A DNA stretch of 20,409 bases. It comes from DASYYE01 sp035946955 (GTDB taxonomy: Bacteria; Actinomycetota; Actinomycetes; Streptosporangiales; Streptosporangiaceae). The position numbers and the translations under genes are program-made. This document shows positions 1 to 7,953 of the stretch, in pieces; the first letter of the stretch is position 1, and every line of letters begins with the position of its first letter. The stretch is from NCBI GenBank assembly GCA_035946955.1, contig DASYYE010000162.1:1-20409 (forward strand). Reading direction: 5' to 3'. The notes under the pieces are model-generated. The model searched no databases, was not told where the DNA came from, and saw only the letters and a list, made by a program, of their open reading frames with translations.

Positions 1-154
1 CGAGTGCGGTGACGACCGGGCTGATCAGCTCGTCGAAGGCGGCGCACAGTTCGAGGAAGAGCGGGTCTTCGTGGAACAGCGCGGGCACTGGCTTGCTGAC
101 CCGGTAGGCCGTGCCAACCGGGCCTGGCCCCGTGTCACTCACCGGCCCCCTCAT
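1..154 (-). CDS. Partial CIS tail/baseplate protein, P2-I / TIGR02242-like
   Basis: Only the first 51 codons are present; the gene continues beyond the left edge. The visible protein contains the segment SKPVPALFHEDPLFLELCAA and then FDELISPVVTAL, which matches the opening of the phage-tail protein I / TIGR02242 family, usually found directly after the J-like baseplate gene in CIS loci. Its ATG overlaps the stop codon of the preceding gene as ATGA, so translation is probably coupled. A GTG at codon 5 (position 142) is an alternative start, preceded by a G-rich stretch, but that stretch sits too close for a good ribosome site. In the family this protein helps join baseplate wedges around the spike. 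Family assignment rests on a short N-terminus plus gene order, so it is likely but not certain. Confidence 0.72.
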   Translation of the reverse strand, partial: MRGPVSDTGPGPVGTAYRVSKPVPALFHEDPLFLELCAAFDELISPVVTAL

Positions 155-2115
155 GGCCGCACCTGCACCTGGTGGTCGAAAGAGAACGGGAGCTCATCCG
201 GGCCGACTTCGATGTGCGACGCGGCCTCGCTGCGTGCACCGGTGGCTGGGTCGGCTGGGTACAGGCGCGCCTCCTCCACGTAGTCCAGGTCGGCCAGCCC
301 GGCCATGGCAGCATGCACATCACCCAGCGTGACGGGGCGCCCAAAGGGCCATCCGGACCCGTCGCTGCCGCCGTCCCTGGGGTGCAGCCACCGGTACAGG
401 GCCGCCAGCGCGTCCTCACGGAGCCGGTCGCAGTCGCGCCCACGCCTGGCCCGCAGCCGGACCGCGATGGTGACCCCGCGGTAGTGCGGCGGCTCGACCG
501 CGACCCGCGTGCCGACGAGACGGCGCTTGTCCAGTGCCCCGGCGATGCGCTGGAGCACCAGCCGGTCCGGGGTGAGCGCGGGGAACGGCAGCCGCCCGGG
601 GCCGTAGCCGGCCACATCAGGGACGACGAGCACCCGCACGACCCCGGTAGCGTCCGTGGGGGCGACACACCGGACACGCGCGGCACCGTGTGCCGCCTCG
701 CTGGCGATCACCTCGTAGTCCTCGGTGGTGACAGCCCGGTCGCAGGTGCGCAGGGTAGCCCCCGCCCGGACCTTTGCCTCGTCAACCGTTTCGCCTTCGC
801 GGCCACCCGCGGCTGGGCGGCCGTTGGTCACGGACTTCACATAGGGGATGGGTGTGCGCAGCACACACAGCGTGCCGGCGGGCACGTTTCCCACCGAGCC
901 GCCACCGCTCCAGTACTCGCGCAGCCGGAGCATGGCCCCTTCAGGGGGCACCCGGCCGTAGAAGTACATGGAGCCGTCGGCGCGCCGCACGGCTGGCCCG
1001 AGTTCGACTACCCCGGCGGTGTAGTCGACCCGGAAGTGGGGGTCGTCGCGGCCGCTGCTGGCGAAGTCGGGGACACAGGCCCACTCCTCCCAGCCCTCAC
1101 CTTGGGAGACCTCGAGGACGGGCGTGTCCGCGCTGGCGAGCATGGGCTTTCGTGAGACGGGGAACTGCTGACCTGGCGACCCTTCCGCCTCGCCGAGGAG
1201 GTCGGTCACGATCCGGTCGGCGTGGATCGCCGTCACAGTGCCGCCAACGGACGCGGCGGACAGGCGGGACAGCATGGGGGTACGGGTGTAGCCCGGCTGG
1301 CCGGGGGCGGGCTCGGTCACCACAGCGCGCACCCAGGCCGCCCTGATGCCGTTGATCAGTGATGCGGCATGGGCCTCAGGCAGCTGGAGCAGGATGTCGC
1401 CCGGCTTGTTCAGGCCACCCGTCGTATCCTGCATGACCTCGCACTGCGTCCAGGCGGAACCGGTGAACGCCTCCCACCGCAACGGCGGCTGGTCGGGGTT
1501 GACACCGATGCCCTCGACGGCGCTGTCCGTCCGGAGCAGCACCAGGCAGGACGGCGCGGGCGCGGACAGGCCGACGTAGAGCCGCTCACCCGGCTGTGGC
1601 GTCTGCGTGAAGCAGGCCACGCGCTCGCCCTGCTCGAGGGCTTGCCCGAGGTCGGTGAGCTGGCTCGGCGTATCGCCCGCTGCAACCGAGGCGGTGCGCA
1701 GCTCGGACAGTTCGACCGGCACGACGGTCAGGTCTTTCAAGGTGGTGAAGGAGACCTGTTCCTCCCCGGGCAGTCGGCGGGTCGCTACCGCCGTGCCAGC
1801 GGGTATGAGTACCGGCTCGGGCCGTGGCGCGGACAGCCGGAAGGTCAGGTCGGACCGGGCCGCGGCGGGTGGCCGCAGCGTGATGCCGAGCAGGTCGAGG
1901 AACTTGCGGTAGTGGCGCTCGGGAACCTGGTTGAACCGGTAGCCGAGCTGGTCGGCGATGGTGGCCACCGCCTCGATGAGGGTGACGCCCGGGTCGTGCA
2001 CGTTGTGGTCGGTCCACGCGGGGATGCGGCGCTGCACGAGGCGCTTGGCGTCGTCGACGAAGTCCTGGAACCGCCTGTCGTCCAGGTTGGGTGCTGGGAG
2101 CGGCATCGGGCTCAC
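151..2115 (-). CDS. Baseplate wedge protein, gp6/J-like (TIGR02243-type), CIS Afp11-like
   Basis: This 654-aa protein belongs to the putative baseplate assembly / J-like family that forms the baseplate wedges of contractile tails. The N-terminus carries the family signature around residues 31-82 (RIPAWTDHNVHDPGVTLIEA, then ADQLGYRFNQVPERHYRKFL and DLLGITLRPP). The J-like core lies at about residues 400-490, with VGNVPAGTL, a Gly-rich NGRPAAGGREGE turn and the RAVTTEDYE motif. The middle (about 90-390) is a beta-rich insertion typical of the large actinobacterial members. The start is a GTG at 2115 that overlaps the upstream gp25 stop as GTGA, so it was preferred over the ATG three codons inside. 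The stop overlaps the next gene as ATGA, placing it in a coupled wedge cassette. Confidence 0.93.
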   Translation of the reverse strand: MSPMPLPAPNLDDRRFQDFVDDAKRLVQRRIPAWTDHNVHDPGVTLIEAVATIADQLGYRFNQVPERHYRKFLDLLGITLRPPAAARSDLTFRLSAPRPEPVLIPAGTAVATRRLPGEEQVSFTTLKDLTVVPVELSELRTASVAAGDTPSQLTDLGQALEQGERVACFTQTPQPGERLYVGLSAPAPSCLVLLRTDSAVEGIGVNPDQPPLRWEAFTGSAWTQCEVMQDTTGGLNKPGDILLQLPEAHAASLINGIRAAWVRAVVTEPAPGQPGYTRTPMLSRLSAASVGGTVTAIHADRIVTDLLGEAEGSPGQQFPVSRKPMLASADTPVLEVSQGEGWEEWACVPDFASSGRDDPHFRVDYTAGVVELGPAVRRADGSMYFYGRVPPEGAMLRLREYWSGGGSVGNVPAGTLCVLRTPIPYVKSVTNGRPAAGGREGETVDEAKVRAGATLRTCDRAVTTEDYEVIASEAAHGAARVRCVAPTDATGVVRVLVVPDVAGYGPGRLPFPALTPDRLVLQRIAGALDKRRLVGTRVAVEPPHYRGVTIAVRLRARRGRDCDRLREDALAALYRWLHPRDGGSDGSGWPFGRPVTLGDVHAAMAGLADLDYVEEARLYPADPATGARSEAASHIEVGPDELPFSFDHQVQVRP

Positions 2116-2513
2116 TCCTGCGGTATCGAGTAGAAGGGAAAGACCAGGTTGCGCCGGTCGTTGGTGGCCTTGACCCGGTAGGCGACCGCGACGCCGAGGA
2201 CGTGTGGCTGCTCGGGCAGCGGCTCCGCTGTGACCTCGGTGACGTCGATACGCGGTTCCCAGCGGGTCAGTGAGGCGCGCACCTCGGCCGCGACACGCCC
2301 GGCAAGGCCGGCGTCCACGGTGTCGAAGACCAGGTCGTGGATGCCGCAGCCGTATTCGGGCCGCATCGGCCGTTCGCCGGGGGCGGTGCCGAGGATGAGC
2401 CTGATCGCCTCTTCCAGCTCCTGTTCGCCACCGGAGAGGACGAACGAGCCCGTGCTGTCGAGCCGCAGCGGGAACGCCCAGCCACGGCCGGTGAAGTCGC
2501 TCGTGGATGGCAT
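2112..2513 (-). CDS. Baseplate wedge protein, GPW/gp25 family
   Basis: This 133-aa protein is a gp25/GPW-family sheath initiator, the baseplate component on which the first sheath ring is laid down. Recognisable features are GRGWAFPLRLD near the start, the helix EQELEEAIRLILGTAPGERPM (about 30-50) followed by RPEYGCGIHDLVFD, which is the core gp25 motif, and a C-terminal beta strand (NLVFPFYSI). The longer open frame upstream has no family similarity and overlaps the PAAR gene; the ATG at 2513 starts 2 bases after the PAAR stop, and homologues begin at the same point. The stop overlaps the J-like gene by GTGA. Length is normal for the family. Confidence 0.93.
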   Translation of the reverse strand: MPSTSDFTGRGWAFPLRLDSTGSFVLSGGEQELEEAIRLILGTAPGERPMRPEYGCGIHDLVFDTVDAGLAGRVAAEVRASLTRWEPRIDVTEVTAEPLPEQPHVLGVAVAYRVKATNDRRNLVFPFYSIPQE

Positions 2514-2515
2514 CG

Positions 2516-2908
2516 TCAGCCTCCGATCAGGACCGTTGCCGCACTGCCGGTGAGGGTGCCCACCGGCTGTTCGCAGCAGGTCGCCTGTGATCCGGTGCGG
2601 GCTGCGGGCATCCCGCCGAAGAGCACCGTGGCACTGCCGTCGGTGATCATGGCCTGCTGCATGGGCGGGGCGAAGAAGGGGTCGGCGGGATGCAGCCCGA
2701 TATGGGGCGGAGTGTTGTACCCGGTCGCCGCCACTACGACCGCGGGAGTGCCGTTGATCAGCACCGTCTCGCACACACCGAGCGTGATCGGCGCGGCGAA
2801 CGGCAGCGGCGGCGCAGGTTGCGGTATGCCAGTCGCTGGGTTCGGCATCAGGTGGATCGGGCACACGCCGGTCACCTGGTCGCCAAGCACTGCCGCTGGG
2901 ACGCCCAT
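2516..2908 (-). CDS. PAAR-domain spike-tip protein
   Basis: This 130-aa protein is a PAAR-type tip that caps the spike trimer. It has a proline-rich early region (residues 22-40), short beta repeats of the form ITLGVCETVLINGTPAVV and GSATVLFGGMPAAR, with the literal PAAR sequence at residues 101-104, and a closing GSAATVLIGG strand. His19, Cys17, Cys46, His73, Cys111 and Cys112 are available metal ligands; which of them bind is not visible. It starts at an ATG with an AAGGAG ribosome site (2918-2923, spacing 9), 30 bases after the spike gene, and ends 2 bases before gp25. No effector domain is fused, so it is a plain sharpening tip rather than a specialised PAAR effector. Confidence 0.92.
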   Translation of the reverse strand: MGVPAAVLGDQVTGVCPIHLMPNPATGIPQPAPPLPFAAPITLGVCETVLINGTPAVVVAATGYNTPPHIGLHPADPFFAPPMQQAMITDGSATVLFGGMPAARTGSQATCCEQPVGTLTGSAATVLIGG

Positions 2909-2938
2909 CGTGCTCAGCTCCTTGTCATCTCGTGGTGG

Positions 2939-4708
2939 TCAGTTGAGCTGGATCACGTCGCCGGAGACGCTGACCGATGGGCCACCATCGATCGTCACCC
3001 CGGTCTGCCCGGAGACCGACACCCCGGTCTGCCCGGAGAGCGACAGGCTGCCCTGCGCCTGGATGCTCACGTCACCGTCGCTGGTGATCTGTACCTGGCT
3101 GCTGCCGGAGATGGTCACCGACCCCGAACTGTCGATCGTGATCGAGGTCTGCGACGCATCCAGGGTGATCTTCAGGTTGTCGTCGCCGGTGGCCAGCAGC
3201 ACCTGGGGGGCTGAGTCGTCGTCGGACATGACCAGGCGGTGGCCGGTGCGCGACACCGACACCCGGCGGACCACCTGCCCGGCGGTTGTGTCGATGAGCT
3301 GGTCGGCCATGGGCGGCGCGTCTACCCCGTTGTAGAGGCCGCCGATGACGTAGGGGGCCCGCACATCGCCGTGGCCGAAGGCGACCAGTACCTCGTCGCC
3401 TACCTCGGGGAGCCAGGCCAGGCCGCGTTCGCTGCCCGCGCCCGGCTGGGCGACCCGGGCCCACCATGACTCGTAGTCGTCCGACAGCCAGGGGAAGGAC
3501 ACCTTGACCCGGAACATGTTGTCCGGATCAGCGATGTCAGTGACCTGACCGACGACCAGGCCGCTGATCTGAGGCCCGGAGGCCCGTTGGCTGCCCTTGG
3601 TGGCTCCGACCGAGGCGAGGCCGAGCAGTGAGCGCTCCTGGCGTCCGCTGACGGTGAAGTCGGTCCGGTACCCGGACTCGTCGTAGCAGTGCCGCGCGGC
3701 CGTGAGCACGTAGCTGCCATCGTGTGGCCAGCCCACACAGGACACCTGGACCGCGGCGCCCGGCAGCAGCAGCGGGTCGCCGATCGCGCTGCCCTCGGCC
3801 TCGGCGTGCGCGCAGGCGATCTGCTCGGCAATGGCACCGGCCAGGGAGTCTGCCTCGTCCTGGCTGGTGACCGGACGGTCGACGACCACGTACGGCGGGG
3901 CACCGAACGTGGCAGCCATGTCGGCCGGGGCGACCCCCACGCTCGTACTGGTCGTCGCCGCGGATGCGCTGCCGACCACCGCCTGCTTGGCGACCGGGTC
4001 CCAGCCACGGACCTGGACCTCGCTCACCTGCTCGGCTGCTGTCACTCGGGGCCGGAACCGCGCCATGTTGCCGCCCAGCATGAGCTGGTACGGCTGGGCG
4101 GGCGTCGCGAGGTCGCTGTTGCCGCTGGGTGCGTCGCTGCTGTTGCCTGGCGAGCGCCAATTCAGCATGCCGTTGGTCACGGCGAGCTCGTGCCCGGTCT
4201 CGTGCGCGCGCGCCCGCAGGAAATCCCAGTCGGTCAGGTTGGCCTGGCTGACGTGCTCGTACACCGGACCGTCCGAGACCACCTCACCGAGCTGGACCTG
4301 CGCCTGGGAGGCGACCTGGGCCACGATGTCCGCGTCGGTGGTGTTGGCGAACGTGCGGGTGCGCCGCCCGCGGCAGAGCCGGTGCAACGGGTCATAACCG
4401 CGCACCACCGTCCACGTGCCAGTGGTGTCCGACTGCTGCTCCAGCGCTGTGACCTCGCCGGTCAGCAGAGGGGTCAGCGAACCGTCACCGTCGGAGGTGG
4501 CCGACACGGCGATGGTGCTGCCGATCGTGATGCCGGCTTTGCTGAGTACGTCCCTGCCAGCGTCCAGGAAGTGGAGTACCACCATTCCCGGCAGGTGCAC
4601 GTGGGCGTGCACCTCGACCCGGACGAGCGTGGGGACGACCTCGGCCGCCAGCGGTGACCCGTTCACGGTCACCTCGGGCCTGCTGCCGTAGCGGTCACCT
4701 GCTGCCAT
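2939..4708 (-). CDS. VgrG-like spike (gp27/gp5 fusion, Afp8-like)
   Basis: This 589-aa protein is the central spike of the CIS baseplate. Residues about 10-370 form the gp27-like hub, with VRGYDPLHRLCRGRRTRTFAN (103-123) typical of the phage late-control D / VgrG family. Residues about 380-465 form the gp5 OB-fold (GLVVGQVTDIADPDNMFRVK, WWARVAQPGAG, WLPEVGDEVLVAFGHGD, APYVIGGLYNG). Residues about 515-589 are short Ser/Gly/Val repeats consistent with the triple-stranded beta-helix needle. There is no lysozyme or toxin domain. I chose ATG 4708 because a GGGGGTGAG ribosome site lies 5 bases upstream; GTG at 4723 or 4717 would add 5 or 3 residues. The gene overlaps the LysM gene by 14 bases. Confidence 0.93.
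   Translation of the reverse strand: MAAGDRYGSRPEVTVNGSPLAAEVVPTLVRVEVHAHVHLPGMVVLHFLDAGRDVLSKAGITIGSTIAVSATSDGDGSLTPLLTGEVTALEQQSDTTGTWTVVRGYDPLHRLCRGRRTRTFANTTDADIVAQVASQAQVQLGEVVSDGPVYEHVSQANLTDWDFLRARAHETGHELAVTNGMLNWRSPGNSSDAPSGNSDLATPAQPYQLMLGGNMARFRPRVTAAEQVSEVQVRGWDPVAKQAVVGSASAATTSTSVGVAPADMAATFGAPPYVVVDRPVTSQDEADSLAGAIAEQIACAHAEAEGSAIGDPLLLPGAAVQVSCVGWPHDGSYVLTAARHCYDESGYRTDFTVSGRQERSLLGLASVGATKGSQRASGPQISGLVVGQVTDIADPDNMFRVKVSFPWLSDDYESWWARVAQPGAGSERGLAWLPEVGDEVLVAFGHGDVRAPYVIGGLYNGVDAPPMADQLIDTTAGQVVRRVSVSRTGHRLVMSDDDSAPQVLLATGDDNLKITLDASQTSITIDSSGSVTISGSSQVQITSDGDVSIQAQGSLSLSGQTGVSVSGQTGVTIDGGPSVSVSGDVIQLN
2996..3039. repeat. 24-bp tandem repeat in spike needle coding region
   Basis: The block CACCCCGGTCTGCCCGGAGA occurs at 2996-3015 and again at 3020-3039, a period of exactly 24 bases. 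In the encoded spike this gives two near-identical 8-residue units (SGQTGVSV and SGQTGVTI). Eight residues is a plausible beta-helix rung, so the duplication lengthens the needle by one repeat. The identity at DNA level suggests a fairly recent duplication. Confidence 0.8.
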
Positions 4709-5399
4709 CGGGCTCACCCCCACTCGAGCTCAGCAGCGCGGCCTGCGTGCGCGGGGGCACGAGCAGCCTGGTGCCGACCGGGACACGCGCCGGGTCCTCG
4801 ATCCCGTTGGCAACAGCGATCGCCCGCCACATCCCCGGGTCGCCGTATTCTGCCTGCGCGACCGTGGCGAGGCAGTCGCACTCACCGAGCACGGCGCTGC
4901 GCCGGCCGATGATGCCGCCCGAGGTGGGGTTGGTGCCCTGCGGGTCGTCCGGCACGCGCTGGATCACGATGTTCGCTGTCGCACGCACCGGCAGGCCAGC
5001 CGGGGAGAACATCGTGTACTCGGCCTGGACCTGCTTGAGGAACCCGGTGAAGTTGACTGCGGTGCCCCACCGGAAGGTGACGGTCGGCGGCTGGGGGGTG
5101 GCGGACTCATAACTGGCCGCGGGGACGCAGGTCCAATCGAGCAGCTGTGAGACCGCTACGGCCACCGGGCCGCCTTTGCCCCCCATCGTGTCGAAGCTGT
5201 CGAAGAGCAGCTTGGCCCTCAGCTGCTCCGGCCCGGTGCCGACGAACTGCGGTTTCGGCGCTTTGGGGGATCCCCTGCTCGGCTGGTGCGACCAGGTGGA
5301 TGTCTTGCTGATGCTGACAGTGGTCGGGTTGAACTGGCACGGAAGCACGGTGCCATCCGAGCCCGTGAGGACCGCGCGGACGATGGCGTCGCTACTCAT
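4695..5399 (-). CDS. CIS tube/baseplate adaptor with LysM domain (Afp7 / gp53-like)
   Basis: This 234-aa protein is the LysM-bearing tube adaptor that joins the inner tube to the spike hub in CIS and simple contractile tails. The N-terminal CIS-tube-type domain shows CQFNPTTVSISKTSTW (21-36), the family's hallmark FNP(T/S) element, then RAKLLFDSFDT. The C-terminal LysM-like domain runs from about 165 to 216 (AVLGECDCLATVAQAEYGDP, MWRAIAVANGI, VPVGTRLLVP). It starts at ATG 5399, overlapping the previous stop as ATGA, and the longer open frame upstream is a frame shadow of the tube-like gene. LysM here is structural rather than evidence of peptidoglycan binding. Order (tube-like, LysM, spike, PAAR, gp25) is the conserved CIS baseplate order. 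Confidence 0.92.
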   Translation of the reverse strand: MSSDAIVRAVLTGSDGTVLPCQFNPTTVSISKTSTWSHQPSRGSPKAPKPQFVGTGPEQLRAKLLFDSFDTMGGKGGPVAVAVSQLLDWTCVPAASYESATPQPPTVTFRWGTAVNFTGFLKQVQAEYTMFSPAGLPVRATANIVIQRVPDDPQGTNPTSGGIIGRRSAVLGECDCLATVAQAEYGDPGMWRAIAVANGIEDPARVPVGTRLLVPPRTQAALLSSSGGEPDGSR

Positions 5400-5827
5400 G
5401 ACGAGAACCCCTGATGGGAGAGTTCCAGGCTCTCCACCGCGACGGCCTGGCCCTCTTCGCTGGTGGTAAGCGTGGGACCGCTGTAGCAGACCGGCCAGGC
5501 ACCTTCTAGCGTCCAGCTCGTCACCATCGACCGGTTCCCGTCGTAGAGCTTGATGACGGCGGTCTTGCGTGCGGGCTGTTGCTGCTGCTGGCTGAACCAG
5601 GCGGCGAGCTTGCCGCTGTCGCTGTCGACTGCCCTGGTGAGCTTCACGTTGCCGTAGCTGAGCCGCCCGGGCAGCCGGACAACCGTGCCGTTGTCGCCGC
5701 CCTCTTTCCACTCGAAGGCCTCATACGTCGCGCTGAGCCCGGAGCAGCCGGTGAAGGTCGCCACGGATACGCCGTCGATCTGCACATCGAAGCTGAGCGC
5801 CAGCCCCGGTGCATTGGAGTCGGTCAC
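5396..5827 (-). CDS. Second gp19-type tube protein (tube initiator, Afp5-like)
   Basis: This 143-aa protein belongs to the phage T4 gp19-like tail tube family (Hcp fold). It shows LSFDVQIDGVSVATFTGCSG, the usual first strand and loop of the family, then KEGGDNGTVVRLPGRLSYGN and LTRAVDSDSGKLAAWF, and ends with EGQAVAVESLELSHQGF. It is clearly diverged from the main tube protein encoded at 8543-8980, and its place just before the LysM adaptor argues for a tube-initiator layer at the baseplate rather than the tube shaft. A run of five glutamines (residues 80-84) replaces part of the surface loop before the PARKTAVI strand. GTG at 5827 was chosen because of a strong ribosome site; the longer frame upstream is a shadow of the Pro-rich gene. 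Confidence 0.92.
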   Translation of the reverse strand: MTDSNAPGLALSFDVQIDGVSVATFTGCSGLSATYEAFEWKEGGDNGTVVRLPGRLSYGNVKLTRAVDSDSGKLAAWFSQQQQQPARKTAVIKLYDGNRSMVTSWTLEGAWPVCYSGPTLTTSEEGQAVAVESLELSHQGFSS

Positions 5828-5832
5828 TGTTC

Positions 5833-5838
5833 CCTCCT
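5833..5838 (-). promoter_or_regulatory. Shine-Dalgarno AGGAGG fixing the GTG start of the second tube gene
   Basis: The minus strand reads AGGAGG here, with GAACA separating it from the GTG at 5827. This near-perfect ribosome site, 34 bases after the Pro-rich gene ends, selects the GTG over the open frame that continues upstream. Confidence 0.8.
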
Positions 5839-5861
5839 GGTGTGCTCGTGGGTGGCTAGCG

Positions 5862-7949
5862 TCAGAAGTCGGTGAGCAGTTGTGAGCGCTCACGGTCAGC
5901 GAGCAGCTCTGCGGCCAGATGGCCCCGGATCCGCCCGTAGAGGCGCTGTGCCAACTGGTCGAGCATGGCGTGGTCCGGTGCTGCCGAGGCTGCCAGACCC
6001 GCCACGGTGGACTCCGGCGATGGCAGTGGCGCGGCCACCACTCCCGCTGGGGCGGGCATGGCTGGGCCCGGAACGACCGCCCGGCCCGCAGCACCGGGAA
6101 CCGGGGATGCGGGGAACCCGGGTGATGAGGGCTGGATCCCCCCAGGGGTGACCGGTGGCGGTGGCCCGGCTGGTGCATCCGCCGGGACGGCCGGGCCGCT
6201 GACCGTGGTCTCGTGCCGGGCACGGCGGAGAGCAGATGGCAGTGGGGGAAGCGGGCCCGGAGCTGGGCCAGACACCAGCGGGGTGGCACCGCTGGTCCCA
6301 GGCTGGCCTGGCCCGGGCCCGCTGGTCACAGTCCCGGTAGGGACGCTGAACCTGCTCGTCACCGGGGTGATCGAGCCGATCGGGGAACGCATCGAGCTGA
6401 GCGGCGCGACGGGCGCTGCCATGACCGGGGTGGTGGTGGCCGGGCTCACGACTGGCGGGGCTACGGTCGCGCGTGTGACCGGCATCGTGACCGATGGTGA
6501 CGGCTGGGGAGGTGGTGGACCCTCCCCGGGCTGGCTGGCCTGGCTGGACTGGCCAGGTTGACCGGACCCGCCGCCCAGTGGCGCGCCAATCCGCAGACGC
6601 CGACGCCGGAGCCCTGCTCCGGGCTGAGTCGCGGTCGAGCCTGGGGCGCCTGCCGACGGACTGGTCCCTGTGCTGACACCCGGCTCCTGGGCACCAGATC
6701 CCTCGGGGGTGGCGGTCACCACATCCAGCGGTGACACGGAGGTCCCGGGCACTGTCGGCGGCGCTGGTGCGCCGGCCACGCCTGCCGGAGGGGCCACTGG
6801 CGCCGCCTCTGAGCCGGACGGCAAAGGCCGGCCCACCCCCAGCCGTGCCCGCGCTGGAACGCCGGCTGTGGTGCGCAACCCCGGTGGTCCGGGTACTACG
6901 GACTGGCCTGGCGGCACTGTCCCGGCCTGTGCCAGGCCAGCCACCCGGCCGCCGCCAACGTCCGCCCCACCGCTCACCTGGCCACTCGTCACGTCCGCTG
7001 GTGGCAGCGACACACTGCCGCTTTCTACTGACACTTGCGGTGCCGCGCCGGGGACAGCGGACTGGCCTGGCAGCGGAGACCAGGCAGCGTCCTGCGTCAA
7101 GGCCGTGGGCGCGGACGGGACGCTGTCCTGCCCGCCTTCGCCCGGACCGGCGTCTGCATTGCCGGGACCGGCGCCGAGCCGCGCCACCCCAGGGAGGGCT
7201 TCGCTGCTCTCGGGCACCGGCCGGACCGGCGCTACCCGGCTGACCCCCCCTTGCTGGGATATCCCGGCAGAGCTGTCAGCCCCGCTCAGTTGGCCGCTAC
7301 TCCCGCCCGCCGGTCCGGCGACTCCCCCGCCCTGCACAGGCCCGCTAGCAAGCGGAGACGCAGCGCGCGCTGCTGCCGGAGTCCCGAAGGCGGAAAAGGA
7401 CGCCAGCCCAGCCGGTGCGGTGGCGTCATCGCTGGGCGGCGACGGTGGCTGTAGTGTCTGCCAGTCCGGGTACACGGCACTGACAGCAGGTTCTGCGGGC
7501 TCACCCGCTGCAGGCGCTGACGCGCCGCGCCGCCCCAAGTTCGGCGCGGCAGCCAGCCGCCCCCGGGGCAATGACAGGCCAGGAGCCCCGTGGTCCGCCT
7601 CCTGCATGGCAGGACGTACTGCTGGGAGCGCCACCTCAGGCGTTGGGCTGGCGGGATACACCTCGGGGCCCCCGGCTGTGCTGGGCAGGCTGGTGAGGAC
7701 AGCCAGACCCGACGCTGTCCCGGCTGGCGCGTCAGCGCTCACGTGGTGGCCGAGGGGCCCCAGCACCGGCGGCTGCTGCCACCGGGTCGGCAGGGTCCGA
7801 GCGAACTCGCGACTACCCGCTGTCGGCTGCGCCGGGACCACGCCGGCCAGAGGCGGCAGCGCACGCCACTGGCCGGTTGGGCGCTCGGCAACCGGGTCCG
7901 GCCCGGCCTCCGCAGGCTGGGCGCGTCGCCTGCCCAACGGCCACCGCAT
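5862..7949 (-). CDS. Long Pro/Ala/Gly-rich disordered CIS-associated protein
   Basis: This 695-aa protein is almost entirely Pro, Ala, Gly, Ser, Thr and Val, and I can find no lysine and no cysteine. Two ends look ordered. Residues about 25-85 contain QWRALPPLAG and LPTRWQQPPVLGPLGHHVSA, and the last 35 residues (DQLAQRLYGRIRGHLAAELL, then ADRERSQLLTDF) predict a basic/acidic amphipathic helix. Between them lie about 550 low-complexity residues with short Arg-rich islands such as RLGVGRPLP (about 368), RRRRLRIGAPLG (about 447) and ALRRARHE (about 570). I recall proteins of this architecture in Streptomyces-type CIS loci, sometimes labelled extensin-like, with no defined function. ATG 7949 lies 4 bases after the DUF6760 stop; a GTG at 7988 would overlap that gene by 35 bases. 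A scaffold, lumen-filling or length-setting role is possible but unproven. Confidence 0.85.
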   Translation of the reverse strand: MRWPLGRRRAQPAEAGPDPVAERPTGQWRALPPLAGVVPAQPTAGSREFARTLPTRWQQPPVLGPLGHHVSADAPAGTASGLAVLTSLPSTAGGPEVYPASPTPEVALPAVRPAMQEADHGAPGLSLPRGRLAAAPNLGRRGASAPAAGEPAEPAVSAVYPDWQTLQPPSPPSDDATAPAGLASFSAFGTPAAARAASPLASGPVQGGGVAGPAGGSSGQLSGADSSAGISQQGGVSRVAPVRPVPESSEALPGVARLGAGPGNADAGPGEGGQDSVPSAPTALTQDAAWSPLPGQSAVPGAAPQVSVESGSVSLPPADVTSGQVSGGADVGGGRVAGLAQAGTVPPGQSVVPGPPGLRTTAGVPARARLGVGRPLPSGSEAAPVAPPAGVAGAPAPPTVPGTSVSPLDVVTATPEGSGAQEPGVSTGTSPSAGAPGSTATQPGAGLRRRRLRIGAPLGGGSGQPGQSSQASQPGEGPPPPQPSPSVTMPVTRATVAPPVVSPATTTPVMAAPVAPLSSMRSPIGSITPVTSRFSVPTGTVTSGPGPGQPGTSGATPLVSGPAPGPLPPLPSALRRARHETTVSGPAVPADAPAGPPPPVTPGGIQPSSPGFPASPVPGAAGRAVVPGPAMPAPAGVVAAPLPSPESTVAGLAASAAPDHAMLDQLAQRLYGRIRGHLAAELLADRERSQLLTDF

Positions 7950-7953
7950 CTCG

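Noticed and set aside
172..1155. 327-codon plus-strand open frame opposite the J-like baseplate gene
   Set aside because: The minus-strand frame carries clear family motifs; the plus frame is a GC-driven shadow.
2514..2864. N-terminal extension of gp25 by 117 codons
   Set aside because: It overlaps the PAAR gene in another frame and has no gp25 similarity; homologues start at the ATG at 2513.
2939..4708. Possible enzymatic or toxin domain on the spike
   Set aside because: After the OB-fold only short beta repeats are seen; there is no lysozyme, nuclease or protease motif.
4695..5399. LysM domain read as a cell-wall hydrolase
   Set aside because: No catalytic domain or signal peptide; the FNP motif and gene order identify a CIS tube adaptor in which LysM is structural.
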